From assembly GCA_029721435.1 (NCBI GenBank), contig CM056573.1, forward strand, positions 94,500,947 to 94,564,946: 64,000 nucleotides of DNA, in the 5' to 3' direction. The stretch comes from Gymnothorax reevesii. Its lineage: Eukaryota > Chordata > Actinopteri > Anguilliformes > Muraenidae. The position numbers and the translations under genes were made by a program. Below the pieces are notes generated by a model, which saw only the letters and a list, made by a program, of their open reading frames with translations, had not been told where the DNA came from and ran no database searches. This document shows, piece after piece, positions 1 through 11,639 of the stretch; positions within the stretch are counted from its first letter, which is position 1, and every line of letters begins with the position of its first letter.

Positions 1-491
1 AATTACTGTAATGGCATGTAACACAGAAATGAGACAAAATTTAAAAAATTGAGTAATACCTTATTTTAAATGTCAACGAAGATGTGAAATGACGTCAGCA
101 AAGTTTCTGCTGAGTCATCATGGCCGCCAGTACTGGAAAAAATGTCAAGGCCTCCTCATTACTGTTACGTGTTATTCTCACTATCACGCTGTCTCTAAAA
201 GTGTTGCGGTAATGAGACCCAGGATTATGATAATGTCAGAAATTGAATACATATGTCATATTACCTATGTTTATCAATTTATTACATGTTATTTATATTC
301 TCAGTTCAATGTCAAATGTATTGAAAGTGAATCAAATCAATTGTGTCAGTCATAGCCCAAAAAAAAAAAAAACACGTCAGTAGGGTGTGGAATAACAACC
401 CATTCACATCCCAACTCATCAAAGAGTGACGGTACCTGACCGAGCATTGATATACAACGAAAAAGGAGGCTTTGGGCATCCTCATTTGACA
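1..491. other. Unassigned AT-rich DNA
   Basis: I see no gene or recognisable repeat. The longest reading frame is under 90 codons and has no family features. A run of 14 A lies near 359-372. Confidence 0.5.
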
Positions 492-545
492 TTTAGGGTT
501 CGGGGTAAGGGTTTAGGGTTAGAGGTTAAGGGATAAGGTTTGAGA
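492..545. repeat. Degenerate telomere-like (TTAGGG) patch
   Basis: Several TTAGGG or near-TTAGGG units occur in a row (TTAGGGTT, GTAAGGG, TTTAGGGTTAGAGG, TTAAGGG). The units are imperfect and few, so this is a short interstitial telomere-like patch or a chance G-rich stretch, not a telomere. Confidence 0.4.
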
Positions 546-1000
546 TCTAAGTTCAACCACACATCAAAAAGTGAATCTTACAACCCAGGTGTCAATAGAA
601 TCAATAAATAAACTTCACTTAAACCATATGAACCCACCTTATAAATTTTATTCTCATAAATTATGGTAGTAAAACCATCAGTAATAGTGATCTGTTATTG
701 AGGCTCATCTGTGATTATCCATGCTTTTTTCAGTTCAAAACATTTAAGCTGCAATTGAAGTTTCTGCCAGTATGATGTGTACTACTGGTAGAAACGTAAT
801 TTCAAAACAGTTTGAAAAGTTTTGAAACAGTGATTGAAAGGTTCAGGATTTCATTCGTCATCAATAGGGATGTGGCGCGGTAATGACAAAGTTCAGCCAA
901 ATAATAAGCAGCGAAAAAAGATTTCCTTTTGCCGGACTTCTATTTTGCTTGTTTTTAGCCTTTGTTTCTGGCTGCCTGGGTCTTCTTTTATAGCGCTTTT
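546..1000. other. Unassigned AT-rich DNA
   Basis: There is no supported gene. Opposed short reading frames near 834-1061 are antisense shadows of each other and show no protein signature. Confidence 0.45.
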
Positions 1001-1746
1001 TGTCATGGTTTGTGAATGCGCTATTTGCTTTCTTTGTTACTCTCGTCCCTGACGACATCATTCTCTTTCCACATCGGATTTTTTCCTGTCATGTTTTGTG
1101 TATGTGCTTTTTGCTTTCTTTGTTACTCTCATCCCTGACGACATTGTTGTCTTTCCACATCGGATTGTTTACCCAGCTGGCTGATTATTCCTGGGCAGTC
1201 CTTCCCTGGAGTCTATTTATGCCGGAGGTCGCCACGCCTCCTGCGCTGGAGTGTTCTGTAATGGCTGGTATGAGTGGAGTTTCAGATGCCGCGGCAGGTG
1301 AAGCTGCACCAAGCAAAGAGCCGGCGCAGCTGAAACTGATAGGGTGAAATTAGGGAGCAAAGGAGCTCACGTTTCTGAATAAAGGAAAGGCTTAAGTGCC
1401 AGAAACGAAGCGAGCAACCGGATAGAAAAAGAAATCTCAATAAAAGAGAAAACTAACCAGGCACCTTACAATAGTGCCAAATAACCTAAAGAAGCAAAGC
1501 TTCCCAGCAACAAAGAATATAGATAAATAGGTAAACCTCTGACGAAAGATATATCGAGCCGAAGTGAGTAAAGTCCTATCAGACACTCCAGTGAAGGAGG
1601 CGTGGTGAACTCCAGCTTAGACTCCGGGGAAGGACCGCCCAGGAATAATCAGCCAGCTGGGTGAAAAATCCGATGTGGAAAGAAAGCAAAGTCATCAGGG
1701 CCGAGACTAACAAAGAAAGCAAAAAGCACATTCACAAACCATGACA
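1001..1746. mobile_element. Inverted-repeat element, arms beginning TGTCATGGTTTGTG
   Basis: The + strand from 1001 and the - strand from 1746 begin with the same sequence and stay similar for about 190-240 bp. Shared blocks are TCTTTCCACATCGGATT, CCAGCTGGCTGATTATTCC and GGAGTCTA. The left arm carries an internal tandem duplication: units start at 1001 and 1087, about 86 bp apart. The right arm has one unit. A TATTTATG box follows the shared block in the left arm. The spacer (about 1345-1560) has no gene. It could be a foldback element or two LTR-like ends facing each other. I found no target duplication. A related core occurs near 41.7-42.6 kb. Confidence 0.55.
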
Positions 1747-1760
1747 CTATTGGGTTGTGT

Positions 1761-1762
1761 CC

Positions 1763-1797
<35 letters not shown>

Positions 1798-1882
1798 CGC
1801 ACACATATACGCACACATACACAAACACACACACACACACACACGCGTGCGCGCACATACGCACATGCACATGCACATACAC
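1761..1882. repeat. (CA)n microsatellite
   Basis: Nearly uninterrupted CA dinucleotides with a few CG and TA variants. The Val/Cys-rich reading frame on the minus strand here is an artefact of the repeat. Confidence 0.95.
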
Positions 1883-1889
1883 ACATCCT

Positions 1890-3755
1890 GGTCTGTAAAG
1901 TCAGTCATTTTGGTTAGGTAAGAAAGCTACAGTGGCTGTTATTGGGCAACCAATTTTTAAACAATGCTTTGATTGGCTGATTGGACTTCTGTAGTTGTAG
2001 AAGTTTTAGAATAGACTTGGTCACCATTAGAAGTAGCTTCTTGGGGAATTTCCAATTCACTCCTCATTTTATGTTGTACTTGAGTGCTTCTGGGACAGAA
2101 ATACCTCATGTGGTTTTTTCCTCATCAATGAAAGAATAGATTTGTTGTGTTATCAGATTTTTAATGAATATGGACTTGAGCACCCATGGAAATAACCCCT
2201 TCACTTGTTCATTTTTCTCCATACATTCAGACAGTAATGTCCTGAATTGACAAAACACTGACATGATGCATGTCCATCTATAAGCCAAGTGATTGCAAGT
2301 ATAGGGAGCTACAGGTCTTGTACATGATGATTGAACATAGTTACGTCCATGTGTTTGTTCTTTTTGCGCTCACTTATTTGCAATGTAAAATCAAAATTAC
2401 CACATAAAATGTAGGCCTATACAAATATAACAAAATCCCAAACCTTAGTTTTACACTTTCAGGTATGAAAGTCTCCTTTGTTGAAGTTTGTGTGCGGGCC
2501 TGATTTGTGGAAATCACCAGCATCGCCAGAGGTGAAATAAACTAGCTCCAACTGACGCAAATTCGAGCCTCATCTGCGAAGCCGCACTTCGTGCACATGC
2601 CTATAGAAAATAAAAAGCCCACACTAGCCGAGTGCCGAAAATGTCACAAAATGGACTAAAAGCAAAGGAAAGGAATGAGCGGAGGCATGCTCCTCTTCTT
2701 CTTTTTGTTTTTTTCAGGGTTGGTAAACCAATGATAAGGTGCATTACCGCCACACACTATGGCGACATAATGTCTAGAGTGACAATGTCAATATACAAAA
2801 AAAAAAAACTAATCCTCAGTTCACTTTTTCAACTATTTTTTCTTAATTTCCCTAGTGCTTCCTTGAAACATGACTGTAGCCTACACAACTAATAAATTTG
2901 CGTTTGGCTCTCGCCTAAACCTTTTTCTAAAATATCTTGGACTTCTCCCTACACTTCCATAATTCCAAGAAATTCCCTCCCAGCATGGACCACCATCCTA
3001 ATTGTTTCCGTCTGAGATTCCTTTTTTTTTTCGCAATTAATGACCACTGCAATGAAAGCCAAAAATGTAAATGTCTATGTGTCTTTTCCCTACAAACTGT
3101 GGCAACATTCTTTGCTCCAAAAGCAAGGTAGTGGCACCCTCTCATAAGCCCTCACCATATAAGTAACGTAGTTCAAAAATATTCTGTCTGGTAACTTTTT
3201 CGAATTGAAGCAATGCCACCATGCTGTCTTGCTCCTTCCCGTCTCAATATGCGCCAAGCTGCACAAACTCCCTCTACTTCCAAAAAATAACCAATTTTAA
3301 TGGAATAAGCGACACCTCGAGTAACACCCGTCTTAGTTAACTGCAGATGCATTTTAAGACATTTATTTTGAAAAAGATCCAATTATTTTAACTGCTTTTA
3401 CCTTGTTTCGTCATCCTACATTCAATTATCACAATTCCACTTCTACATACTCTGCCATCCCTCTCATCCCCAGTTCCATTTTTGACAAACTTGCTGACAG
3501 TGATCATCACTGACTGAACACACAATTGTTTTCTCATCTATTTCCTACCACCTTCATCCCTACAACAAACGGCTCTTCATCAGTTTCACTGCCACTTCCT
3601 TTATTCCTTTTCTTTTTACCCCCTTCCACCTCATCACTCTCCACTTGTTTGAAATTCCGAATTGCAAGCAAAAGACAACTATCTAATAATAAAATATATA
3701 CTTTCTATACGTTCAAAATTCACACATTTCACTCCATCCGCGCACCCCGCTCTCC
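1890..3755. other. Unassigned intergenic or intronic DNA
   Basis: No gene, RNA gene or classified repeat is recognisable. Reading frames are short (under 100 codons), low in complexity and often antisense to one another, for example around 2927-3145. Confidence 0.45.
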
Positions 3756-3788
3756 TCAGCAGAGCAAATCCTCTTTATGGGGGTTTAT
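3756..3788 (+). pseudogene. Myb/SANT-like domain protein, 5' half (split by retrotransposon)
   Basis: In frame 3 this encodes SAEQILFMGVY. It joins in the same frame to EDYREIITRRGNTAAINR at 10062 once the inserted LTR element and one copy of its TTTAT duplication are set aside. The combined pattern (S-A-E-Q, acidic-Tyr, then G-N-T-A-A-I-N, then AW-Q-x-IA) resembles the N-terminal Myb/SANT-like DNA-binding module of vertebrate genes derived from PIF/Harbinger transposons. The reading frame extends upstream without a clear start. It is a relic because a 6.3-kb element interrupts it. The family call is from memory of the motif and is moderately secure. Confidence 0.45.
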
Positions 3789-4757
3789 TGTTGTGATCTG
3801 TGACTCTGCATGTCGTGTTTAAGTTCTGTGCCTGGCTTAGCCATGTATGATTTCTGTGTTCAGTGACCTCTGCTATGTCTGACTATTCTTAGGATCATGT
3901 ATTGTGTTTTGGTTATTTAGATTTCTTGTTTATTATTTTTCTTGTTTCTATCATTTAGTTTCCATGCCATGTTTTCATTTCCATGCTTTGCACTTGGTCT
4001 CCCCTGTCTTGTCATGTGTGTATCTTTGCTCACGGTTCCTTGCCTATCCTTAATTATCTCTGCTGCAAGTTTCTGTGGATTTCCACTTATACTTTGTGCT
4101 TTCCTTTTCTTTTATCTTAGCACTTTGGTATTCCTTAACCGGAGCTGTTGTTTTGTACTTAGGTTTGTCTTGTGATCCCTGTCTGTGTTTTGGCTACAGC
4201 CAAATTCATGTAATTAGTTTATTCCTCATGTGTCTCTCCCTGATTATTGTTACCATTGATTGCACCTGTTCTCCCTGGTCATGTGTTTACCCCGGGTGTT
4301 TATATAAGATGTCTGTTTGGTTCACTTTCTTGTCAGATCGTTCTCGTGCCACGTTTCTCGCCTTGATTTCTCAGTGTTTATGACTGGATTGCCCGACTTT
4401 TGATTTTTGCCTTTGTGATTTTGGATTGCTGTTGCATCTGTGTGTTTTGACCATTTTTCTGCCCGACTACGAGATCTCTGTTTGCTGCCCTGGTAACGAT
4501 TCGGATTACGTCCTGTGGATTCTGGCTTGCTTCTCTGATAGAAATATTCCTGTGTACCAGACCCATTTCTGTCCGACTACGATTACTGTGATTGCTGCCC
4601 TGGTTTTTGATACTATTTTTGCCCAACTGGATTTTGACTTTTGGATTGTGGACTCTGTACTGTTTTTCGCCCTGCGGGGGTCAACCCCCTTTACCAATAA
4701 AACAAGCTCTATTGCATTTCCTGGTTCTCGCATCTGGTTCCTGATCGCAGTACAACA
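3789..4757 (+). repeat. 5' LTR of the sushi-class element (969 bp)
   Basis: The LTR begins TGTTGTGATC and ends ACAACA, matching 9070-10056. It carries a TATA box (4301-4308), a predicted transcript start near 4331-4332 and a polyadenylation signal AATAAA at 4696-4701. This gives U3 of about 543 bp, R of roughly 380-400 bp and a short U5. Confidence 0.95.
4301..4341 (+). promoter_or_regulatory. LTR core promoter and predicted transcript start
   Basis: TATATAAG lies at 4301-4308. The expected start about 30 bp downstream falls at 4331-4332, exactly where GTCAGATCGT begins. That decamer is the reverse complement of the primer-binding region next to the LTR. The start site is inferred from TATA spacing. 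Confidence 0.7.
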
Positions 4758-4770
4758 TTACGATCTGACC
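4758..4770 (+). other. Primer-binding region, self-priming type
   Basis: Directly after the LTR, 4760-4769 reads ACGATCTGAC. This is complementary over all ten bases to GTCAGATCGT (4332-4341), the predicted 5' end of the element's RNA. I see no match to a tRNA 3' end (no TGG start). Self-priming from the 5' end of the mRNA is established for Tf1 and inferred for sushi-type relatives. The same decamer in the 3' LTR (9613-9622) has one C-to-T change, which would still allow a G-U pair. Confidence 0.75.
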
Positions 4771-4773
4771 AAC

Positions 4774-7700
4774 ATGGAACCAGCGAGCTCCAAGCCTCTG
4801 CAGGCTGCAGTAGAAAAGCAGGTCGCCCAGTTGGAGATGCAGCAACGGCAGCTTCGGGCTTTGATGCAACATATGCAGATCATGAGCAATCAGATGGCGG
4901 ATATCGCTCACTCACTGAGGAGTGCACCGAATATCCAGACACCACAGCCTCCGGTCGCTCCCATGCCTGCACCCAGTCCAGCTCCTGCACCACCCGATCC
5001 ACTCCACGAGCCACGCCTTCCTCCCCCGGAGAGATATGATGGCGAACCAGGATCCTGACGGTCATTCCTCACTCAGTGCAAGCTGATATTTAACCTACAA
5101 CCCTCTACCTTTCCATCCGAGCAAGCTCGAGTGGCGTATGTCATTACGCAGCTGACCGGTAGAGCGAAGCAGTGGGCTACGGCTACCTGGGAGGCGGGAT
5201 TACCCTGTGTGCGGTCGTTCGACGGCTTCGGAGAGGAGATGAAGAGGGTGTTCGACCGCTCCAGACACGGGCACGAGGCCGGAAGGGAGATACTCCGCAT
5301 CCGCCAAGGGGGTCGCTCTGTGTCTGACTATGCCATCGATTTCCAAACTCTGGCAACCAACAGCGGATGGCATGAGAGGGCCCTTTACGATGCGTTTATT
5401 GCGGGTCTCTCTGAACGGATTAAAGGCAAGCTTTTACCTTGTGATCTGCCCGAAAGCCTGGAACGTGTCATAAGCATGGCCATTCGCATAGACTCTCGAT
5501 TGGAGGAACAAAGACGATCTACGTTCCGATCCGGCTCTTTCAAACCACCTGTGATCCCCTCGTTGCCACCACCTAGCCCTGGCAAGCTTCGTCCTGAGAT
5601 AGAAACCATGCAGTTGGGGCGGATGAGACTTTCTGGAGAAGAAAGGGATCGGAGACGTAAGGAGCGGGCTTGGTTCTACAGTGGCCAGGGGGGGCACTAC
5701 ATCTCGCGGTGTCCAGAGAAGAGGCGACACCCACTAACGAGGAGAGGAGCGGTAGTGGGCGTTAGTCCTGTGGGTCACTCCTCTAAGAACCGGACCTGCT
5801 TTCCTGTTTCCCTGGAGTGGGCTGGGGGAGGAAGGAAGACCACTGCCCTGATAGACTCTGGTGCTGAGGAGAGCTTCATTGACCTAGATCTAGCCCAGAA
5901 GTGGGGCATTCCGGTGGAATCAGTCTTCCCGAATCAAGCGGTCAATTCCCTCAGCGGCCAGAAGATCGGTGACATCTCTCAGGTTACCAGCCCAGTTAAA
6001 CTAAGCATTTCTGGCAACCACCACGAGCAGATTAAGCTTTTTCTAATTCAGTCCCCCCATGCTCCAGTTGTTCTCGGCCATCCTTGGATGGTAAAGCACC
6101 TACCTGTCATAGATTAGGTAATGCATGAAATCAAGGAGTGGAGCCCTAAGTGTGCCCGGACTTGCCTCAGTGACGCCCAGGATTATATTACCCCTGCTCC
6201 CACAGACGAGATTCCGAACCTGGAGAAGGTTCCCCCCGAATACCATGATCTGAAGGATGTGTTTTCCAAGTCTCGGGCTAGCAGTCTTCCGCCACACCGA
6301 CCTTATGATTGCGCAATCGAGCTCAGACCCGGAACCATGCCCCCTAGAGGGCGCCTTTTCTCCCTGTCTCGCCCGGAGACTCAGGCCATGGAGAAATATC
6401 TTTCAGAGTCCCTCGCCGCTGGAATCATCCGCCCATCATCACCAGCTGGAGCAGGGTTTTTCTTTGTGGGGAAAAAGGATGGCTCTCTTTGTCCCTGCAT
6501 TGACTATCGTGGTCTGAACGAGATCACTGTCAAGAACCGGTACCCTCTCCCCCTCATGAACACTGCCTTTGATCTACTACAAGGCTCCAAGGTGTTTACC
6601 AAGTTGGACTTGCGCAATGCCTATCATTTAGTGCGTATACGTGAGGGGGATGAGTGGAAGACAGCTTTTAATACGCCCACAGGGCACTGGGAGTACCTGG
6701 TTCTTCCGTTCGGCCTGACTAACGCTCCAGCTGTGTTCCAGAACTTGGTTAATGATGTACTGCGCGACATGATTAATACGTTTGTGTTCATCTACCTTGA
6801 TGATATATTGATCTTTTCCAAATCACAGGAAGAACACACCCAGCATGTACGACGAGTACTCGGGCGCCTGTTGGAGAATCGACTATTTGTCAAAGCAGAG
6901 AAGCGTGAGTTCTCAGTCCAGACCACCTCCTTCCTGGGATACGTCATCAGTCCTGATTCTATCCAGATGGACCCCGTCAAAGTTGAGGCAGTCACCAGTT
7001 GGCCCACACCACAAGATCGTAAGTCGCTCCAACGTTTTCTGGGCTTTGCCAACTTTTATCGTCGATTTATCAGGAACTATAGTTCAGTTGCTGCTCCGCT
7101 CACTGCCCTCACTTCATCTAAGATTAAGTTCCAATGGTCCAAGCAAGCAGAGGAGGCCTTTTGTATGCTCAAGTCGCGGTTTACTTCTGCCCCTATTCTA
7201 ACCATTCCTGACCCCAAGCTCCAGTTCGTGGTGGAGGTGGACGCCTCCAATGTGGGAGTCGGGGCGGTACTCTCCCAGAGGTTCCCCAAGGACGGTAAAA
7301 TCCATCCATGTGCCTACTTTTCCCGACGTCTAAGCCCTGCTGAACGCAACTACGACATAGGGAACCGGGAACTGTTAGCGGTCAAATTGGCGCTTGAGGA
7401 ATGGAGGCAGTGGCTAGAGGGAGCTGAGCTACCATTTTTGGTCTGGACTGACCACAAGAATTTGGAGTACCTCCAGACGGCCAAACGATTGAACCCCAGA
7501 CAAGCCAGGTGGGCTCTATTCTTTTAACGCTTCAACTTTCATCTCATTTATCGTCCTAGTAGCAAGAATGTTAAACCCGATGCTCTCTCTCGCTGTTTTG
7601 AAACCGAGAAAGACCTACCTGATCCGGATACCATTCTCCCGAAAGAAGCGTTTGTCAATGCTGTTATGATGGACATTGAATCAGAGGTAAGGAGTGCCCT

Positions 7701-9037
7701 TGGTGATGCTGCTGCTCCTAGTGCTTGTCCTGACCACTGTCTATTTGTTCCTGCCCACCTGCGCTCCCGAGTCCTCGATTGGGGACACGCTTCCAGCCTC
7801 TCGTGCCACCCCGGAATCAAGCGGACATTGGATTTCATCACTCAATGGTTCTGGTGGCCTGAAATTAGAAGCGACACCCAGAAGTATGTCTCCGCCTGCT
7901 CGGTCTGTGCCCAAGCCAAGGTATCACACCAACCCCCTCACGGTCTACTGCAACCCTTACCCACTCCACACCGTCCCTGGTCACACATAGCATTAGATTT
8001 CATTACTGCTTTACCCCCTTCCAATCACTTCACCACAATCCTCACCATTGTCAATCGTTTTTCCAAAGCTGTTCACTTTGTCCCACTCATTAAACTACCA
8101 TCTGCACAAGAAACTGTGAACCTCATCATACAACATGTTATCAGATGACACGGCATCCCCACTGACATCACTTCAGATTGCGGACCACAATTCACAGTTA
8201 AATTTTGGAAATCCTTTTGGAAATCACTGAGCACCTCAGTTAGTCTTTCCTCCGGTTTTCACCCCCAAACCAATGGCCAGACCGAGCGGGCTAACCAAAG
8301 TATCGAGACTGTATTAAGATGCCTCTGTCTTAAGAACCCCTCCTCCTGGAGCCATCAACTCCCTTGGGCAGAATATGCCATAAACAGTCACACCTCATCA
8401 GCCTCTGGTCTCTCTCCTTTCAAGGCTTGTCTCGGCTACCAACCCCCATTATTTCCATGCCAGGAGGAGGAGGTTGCTGTCCCATCCGCCCGCGAGTTTG
8501 TACGCCGCTGCAGACACACTTGGAGGACCACCGGGAAGTGCTGCTCAGGTCGGTAGCCAGTATGAAGGCCCAAGCTGACAAGAGACGTGTCGCCGCTCCA
8601 TCTTACCGACCTGGGCAGCGCGTATGGTTGTCCTCCAAGGACATTCCCTTGAGGGGGAGTGGGGGGAACTGTTCCCTAAATTTCTGGGGCCATTCACCAT
8701 TGAGAAGGTCATAAGCCCTTCTGCTGTCTGCCACCGTCTGCCTCTATCCATGCACAGAATTCACCCCACATTTCATGTCTCTCAAATTAAACCAGCAGTT
8801 ACCCACCCCCTGTCTTCTGGACCTGATCCCCCACCTCCCGCCCGCATAATCGACGGAGGCGAGGCCTTCACTGTGCGGGCATTGTTGAACTGTCGTCGAC
8901 GAGGTCGCGGACTCCAGTACCTTGTCGACTGGGAGGGCTACGGCCCTGAACATCGCGGTTGGGTGCCTTCCCGGCACATTCTGGACAAAGAACTGATTAA
9001 GGACTATCACGCTTCACATCCACGACCTTCAGGTTAA
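4774..9037 (+). pseudogene. gag-pol polyprotein of the sushi-class element (broken)
   Basis: The ATG at 4774 lies 16 bp past the LTR and is preferred over the upstream reading frame, which is only LTR. The order is: coiled-coil Gln-rich start and Pro-rich linker; capsid (about 5060-5560); zinc knuckle (5671-5712); aspartic protease with D-S-G-A at 5854-5865; reverse transcriptase with Y-L-D-D at 6793-6804; RNase H (D near 7240); integrase zinc region (about 7785-7910) and DDE core (D near 7997, SDCGPQF near 8173, NGQTER near 8275); chromodomain (about 8857-9030). Gag and pol lie in one frame. Breaks: TGA 5056-5058, TAG 6115-6117, TAA 7525-7527, TGA 8146-8148, frameshifts near 8530 and 8655. 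In the zinc knuckle two of three Cys are replaced (Trp at 5671, Ser at 5680), so nucleic-acid binding by Gag was probably lost too. Confidence 0.93.
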
Positions 9038-9069
9038 ACGCCAGGAGACGTTTTTAGCGGGGGGGGTAC

Positions 9070-10056
9070 TGTTGTGATCTGTGACTCTGCATGTCATGTT
9101 TAAGTTCTGTGCCTGGCTTAGCCATGTATGATTTCTGTGTTCAGTGACCTCTGCTATGTCTGACTATTCTTAGGATCATGTATTGTGTTTTGGTTATTTA
9201 GATTTCTTGTTTATTATTTTTCTTGTTTCTATCATTTAGTTTCCATGCCATGTTTTCATTTCCATGCTTTGCACTTGGTCTCCCCTGTCTTGTCATGTGT
9301 GTATCTTTGCTCACGGTTCCTTGCCTATCCTTAATGATCTCTGCTGCAAGTTTCTGTGGATTTCCACTTATACTTTGTGCTTTCATTTTCTTTTATCTTG
9401 GCACTTTAGCACTCCTTAACCGGAGCTGTTGCTTTGTACTTAGGTTTGTCTTGTGATCCCTGTCTGCGTTTTGGCTACAGCCAAATTCATGTAATTAGTT
9501 TATTCCTCATGTGTCTCTCCCTGATCATTGTTACCATTGATTGCACCTGTTCTCCCTGGTCATGTGTTTACCCTGCATGTGTATATAAGATGTCTGTTTG
9601 GTTCACTTTCTTGTCAGATTGTTCTCCCTTGTTTTTTTGTGCCACGTTTCTCGCCTTGATTTCTCAGTGTTTATCTTTCTGACTGGATTGCCCGACTTTT
9701 GATTTTTGCCTTAGTGATTTTGGATTACTGTTGCATCTGTGTGTTTTGACCATTTTTCTTCCCGACTACGAGATCTCTGTTTGCTGCCCTGGTAACAATT
9801 CGGATTACGTCCTGTGGATTCTGGCTTGCTTCTCTGATAGAAATATTCCTGTGTACCAGACCCATTTCTGTCCGACTACGATTACTGTGATTGCTGCCCT
9901 GGTTTTTTATACTATTTTTGCCCAACTGGATTTTGACTTTTGTATTGTGGACTCTGTACTGTTTTTCGCCCTGCGGGGGTCACCCCCCTTTACCAATAAA
10001 ACAAGCTCTACAGCATTTCCTGGTTCTCGCATCTGGTTCCTGATCGCAATACAACA
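9070..10056 (+). repeat. 3' LTR of the sushi-class element (987 bp)
   Basis: This matches the 5' LTR along its whole length. It has a TATA box at 9582-9589 and AATAAA at 9995-10000. It is 18 bp longer through two small insertions (near 9626 and 9675). Confidence 0.95.
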
Positions 10057-10061
10057 TTTAT

Positions 10062-10163
10062 GAGGATTATCGCGAAATTATCACTAGGAGAGGGAACACT
10101 GCTGCCATCAACAGGGTGAGGGAGGTGGCCTGGCAGAATATCGCCCACAAGCTACATGCATAA
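10062..10163 (+). pseudogene. Myb/SANT-like domain protein, 3' half
   Basis: This encodes EDYREIITRRGNTAAINR followed by VREVAWQNIAHKLHA and a TAA at 10161. It continues the frame of 3756-3788. The G-N-T-A-A-I-N block and the AW-Q-x-IA-x-x-L helix are what I recognise from Myb/SANT-like proteins linked to PIF/Harbinger elements. The stop comes soon after the domain and may be the true break of the relic or an unspliced exon end. DNA to about 10.95 kb could be more of the same old element, but no transposase is visible. Confidence 0.45.
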
Positions 10164-11639
10164 GTGACACAGTGATCATTAAATAGGTTGTATTTTATAA
10201 TAAAAATATCCTGCATGAAAGGGACAAAATGAATGCAGATATGCTACTGATATATACCAAATTCATTTATTTTCGAAAGTGACACCACATTTATTAACTA
10301 ATTGCAGCAAAAAGTGTATATGATTAGCTATCCAATTGGAATTTTATTAATTTTTTAATTAAAAAATTAATGATGAAATTACATTCATTTTGCCTTTATT
10401 GGAATGATCTTATTTATTTTTGAATCGTTAGTGTTTCTTAATATTTATGCTTCACATATTATTATCATTACAGGACAGTCGTGAGTGTGTAAATGCACTG
10501 GAAGAACTGTTCTAGTCTATTGGACATTCTTTGAACATAGATGAAGCTAATCCTCACCTTAAACCTGCTACAGGGCAGGATTGCCCTGCAGCTTAAATCA
10601 CCATAGTTACTAGGCTGGGATTCACATTAACCACCTTGATGGAACGGAGGTGTGGCTCAGGTTGATGGAGCAGAAACCTGAGCTTAGCTGGATGAATCAC
10701 ACCAGAAGCTTGGAACATGAACCCGCTCTTCTTAAAGTGAAACTCCTGAGCATTCACGTCTTTGCATTGACTTTGAAAGTCTTAAGAATGGGTCACTCAC
10801 CTGGGTAAATGGCCGTGTACAGCTCGTTTGATAAACACCCGGTAGCAACTATTGCCCGACGATACATTTACACCATTAGTGCCAGCTATAACAAGGTATC
10901 TGACAAGTATCTTAGCTCGGCATTACAAAATGAGTATTAACAACATCACATAGATCACCACTTTTAGCTTATCACAATGTTATACATTAATGGACAAATT
11001 TCAACTCTGAGTGCTAACCAGAGAAAAAATTTTATTACACAAACACAAACTCTGGTTTGATCAGACAGAATTTGCAAACTCACTAGCTTGCCAGCCGAGA
11101 GTGGAAATATCGATTGCTCTACTGTTTTATTCATTCTGACCAGCATGATCTGTGCAAGATAGCCTTACAAAAACAAAACATGAGCTCTCTCAATTTTGCT
11201 TGGGATGACAATTTACAATTCACCTCCAACTGAGTTAGCACCAGCTCTACTCACCTCAAGTAGAAGCAAGGCGACCTGGGCGTCAGAATTAAAACCATTC
11301 AACTCCCGGAATTCTCTCCAACGTTGGTATGCTTTCCCTATGTTTATTCGGGAATTTGCATGGTTGCGATCGCGTTCCTTTTTCCTCGACATGTACTTGT
11401 TCGAGCGTCTCTTTTTTCGGTTTAGCTTCAACCACTTCGGTAAAGTGCCACTGCCAGTTCCTTTTGTTCCTCAGTCCCACCCACTTGTCGTGCATGAGCA
11501 CAGAACTGGCGCAGAAGACCCACCCCTGCCCTCCAATTCATTGAAGCATTGTTGATGTTTGGGGACGCGGGCAGGGTTTCCCCGTTTTTTTGTTTTTTTT
11601 TTTAAGAAAAAGTAGCGAGTTCTTGGGTTATGGATAGAA
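10164..11639. other. Unassigned DNA, possibly remains of an older DNA transposon
   Basis: No gene is supported. The 119-codon frame at 11196-11555 overlaps antisense frames of similar length and has no recognisable domain. Confidence 0.35.

Larger units (their letters stand above)
3789..10056 (+). mobile_element. Sushi-class Ty3/gypsy (chromovirus) LTR retrotransposon, complete but decayed
   Basis: Two long LTRs flank a gag-pol region in the order gag, protease, reverse transcriptase, RNase H, integrase, chromodomain. TTTAT is duplicated exactly on both sides (3784-3788 and 10057-10061), so the boundaries are firm. A G-rich polypurine tract (about 9057-9067) abuts the 3' LTR. The LTRs differ by roughly 25-30 substitutions and two short indels by eye (about 3%), so the insertion is old but not ancient. 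The gag resembles the family that gave rise to mammalian PEG10 and RTL genes. Nonsense codons and frameshifts make it incapable of moving on its own. Confidence 0.95.

Noticed and set aside
1649..1882. Val/Cys-rich 77-codon minus frame
   Set aside because: It is the translation of the CA microsatellite and has no independent support.
3526..3822. 98-codon frame running into the 5' LTR
   Set aside because: It crosses an insertion boundary and is in a different phase from the Myb/SANT-like frame.
4426..4773. N-terminal extension of the sushi gag frame
   Set aside because: This part lies inside the LTR and primer region; the first ATG after the LTR is at 4774.
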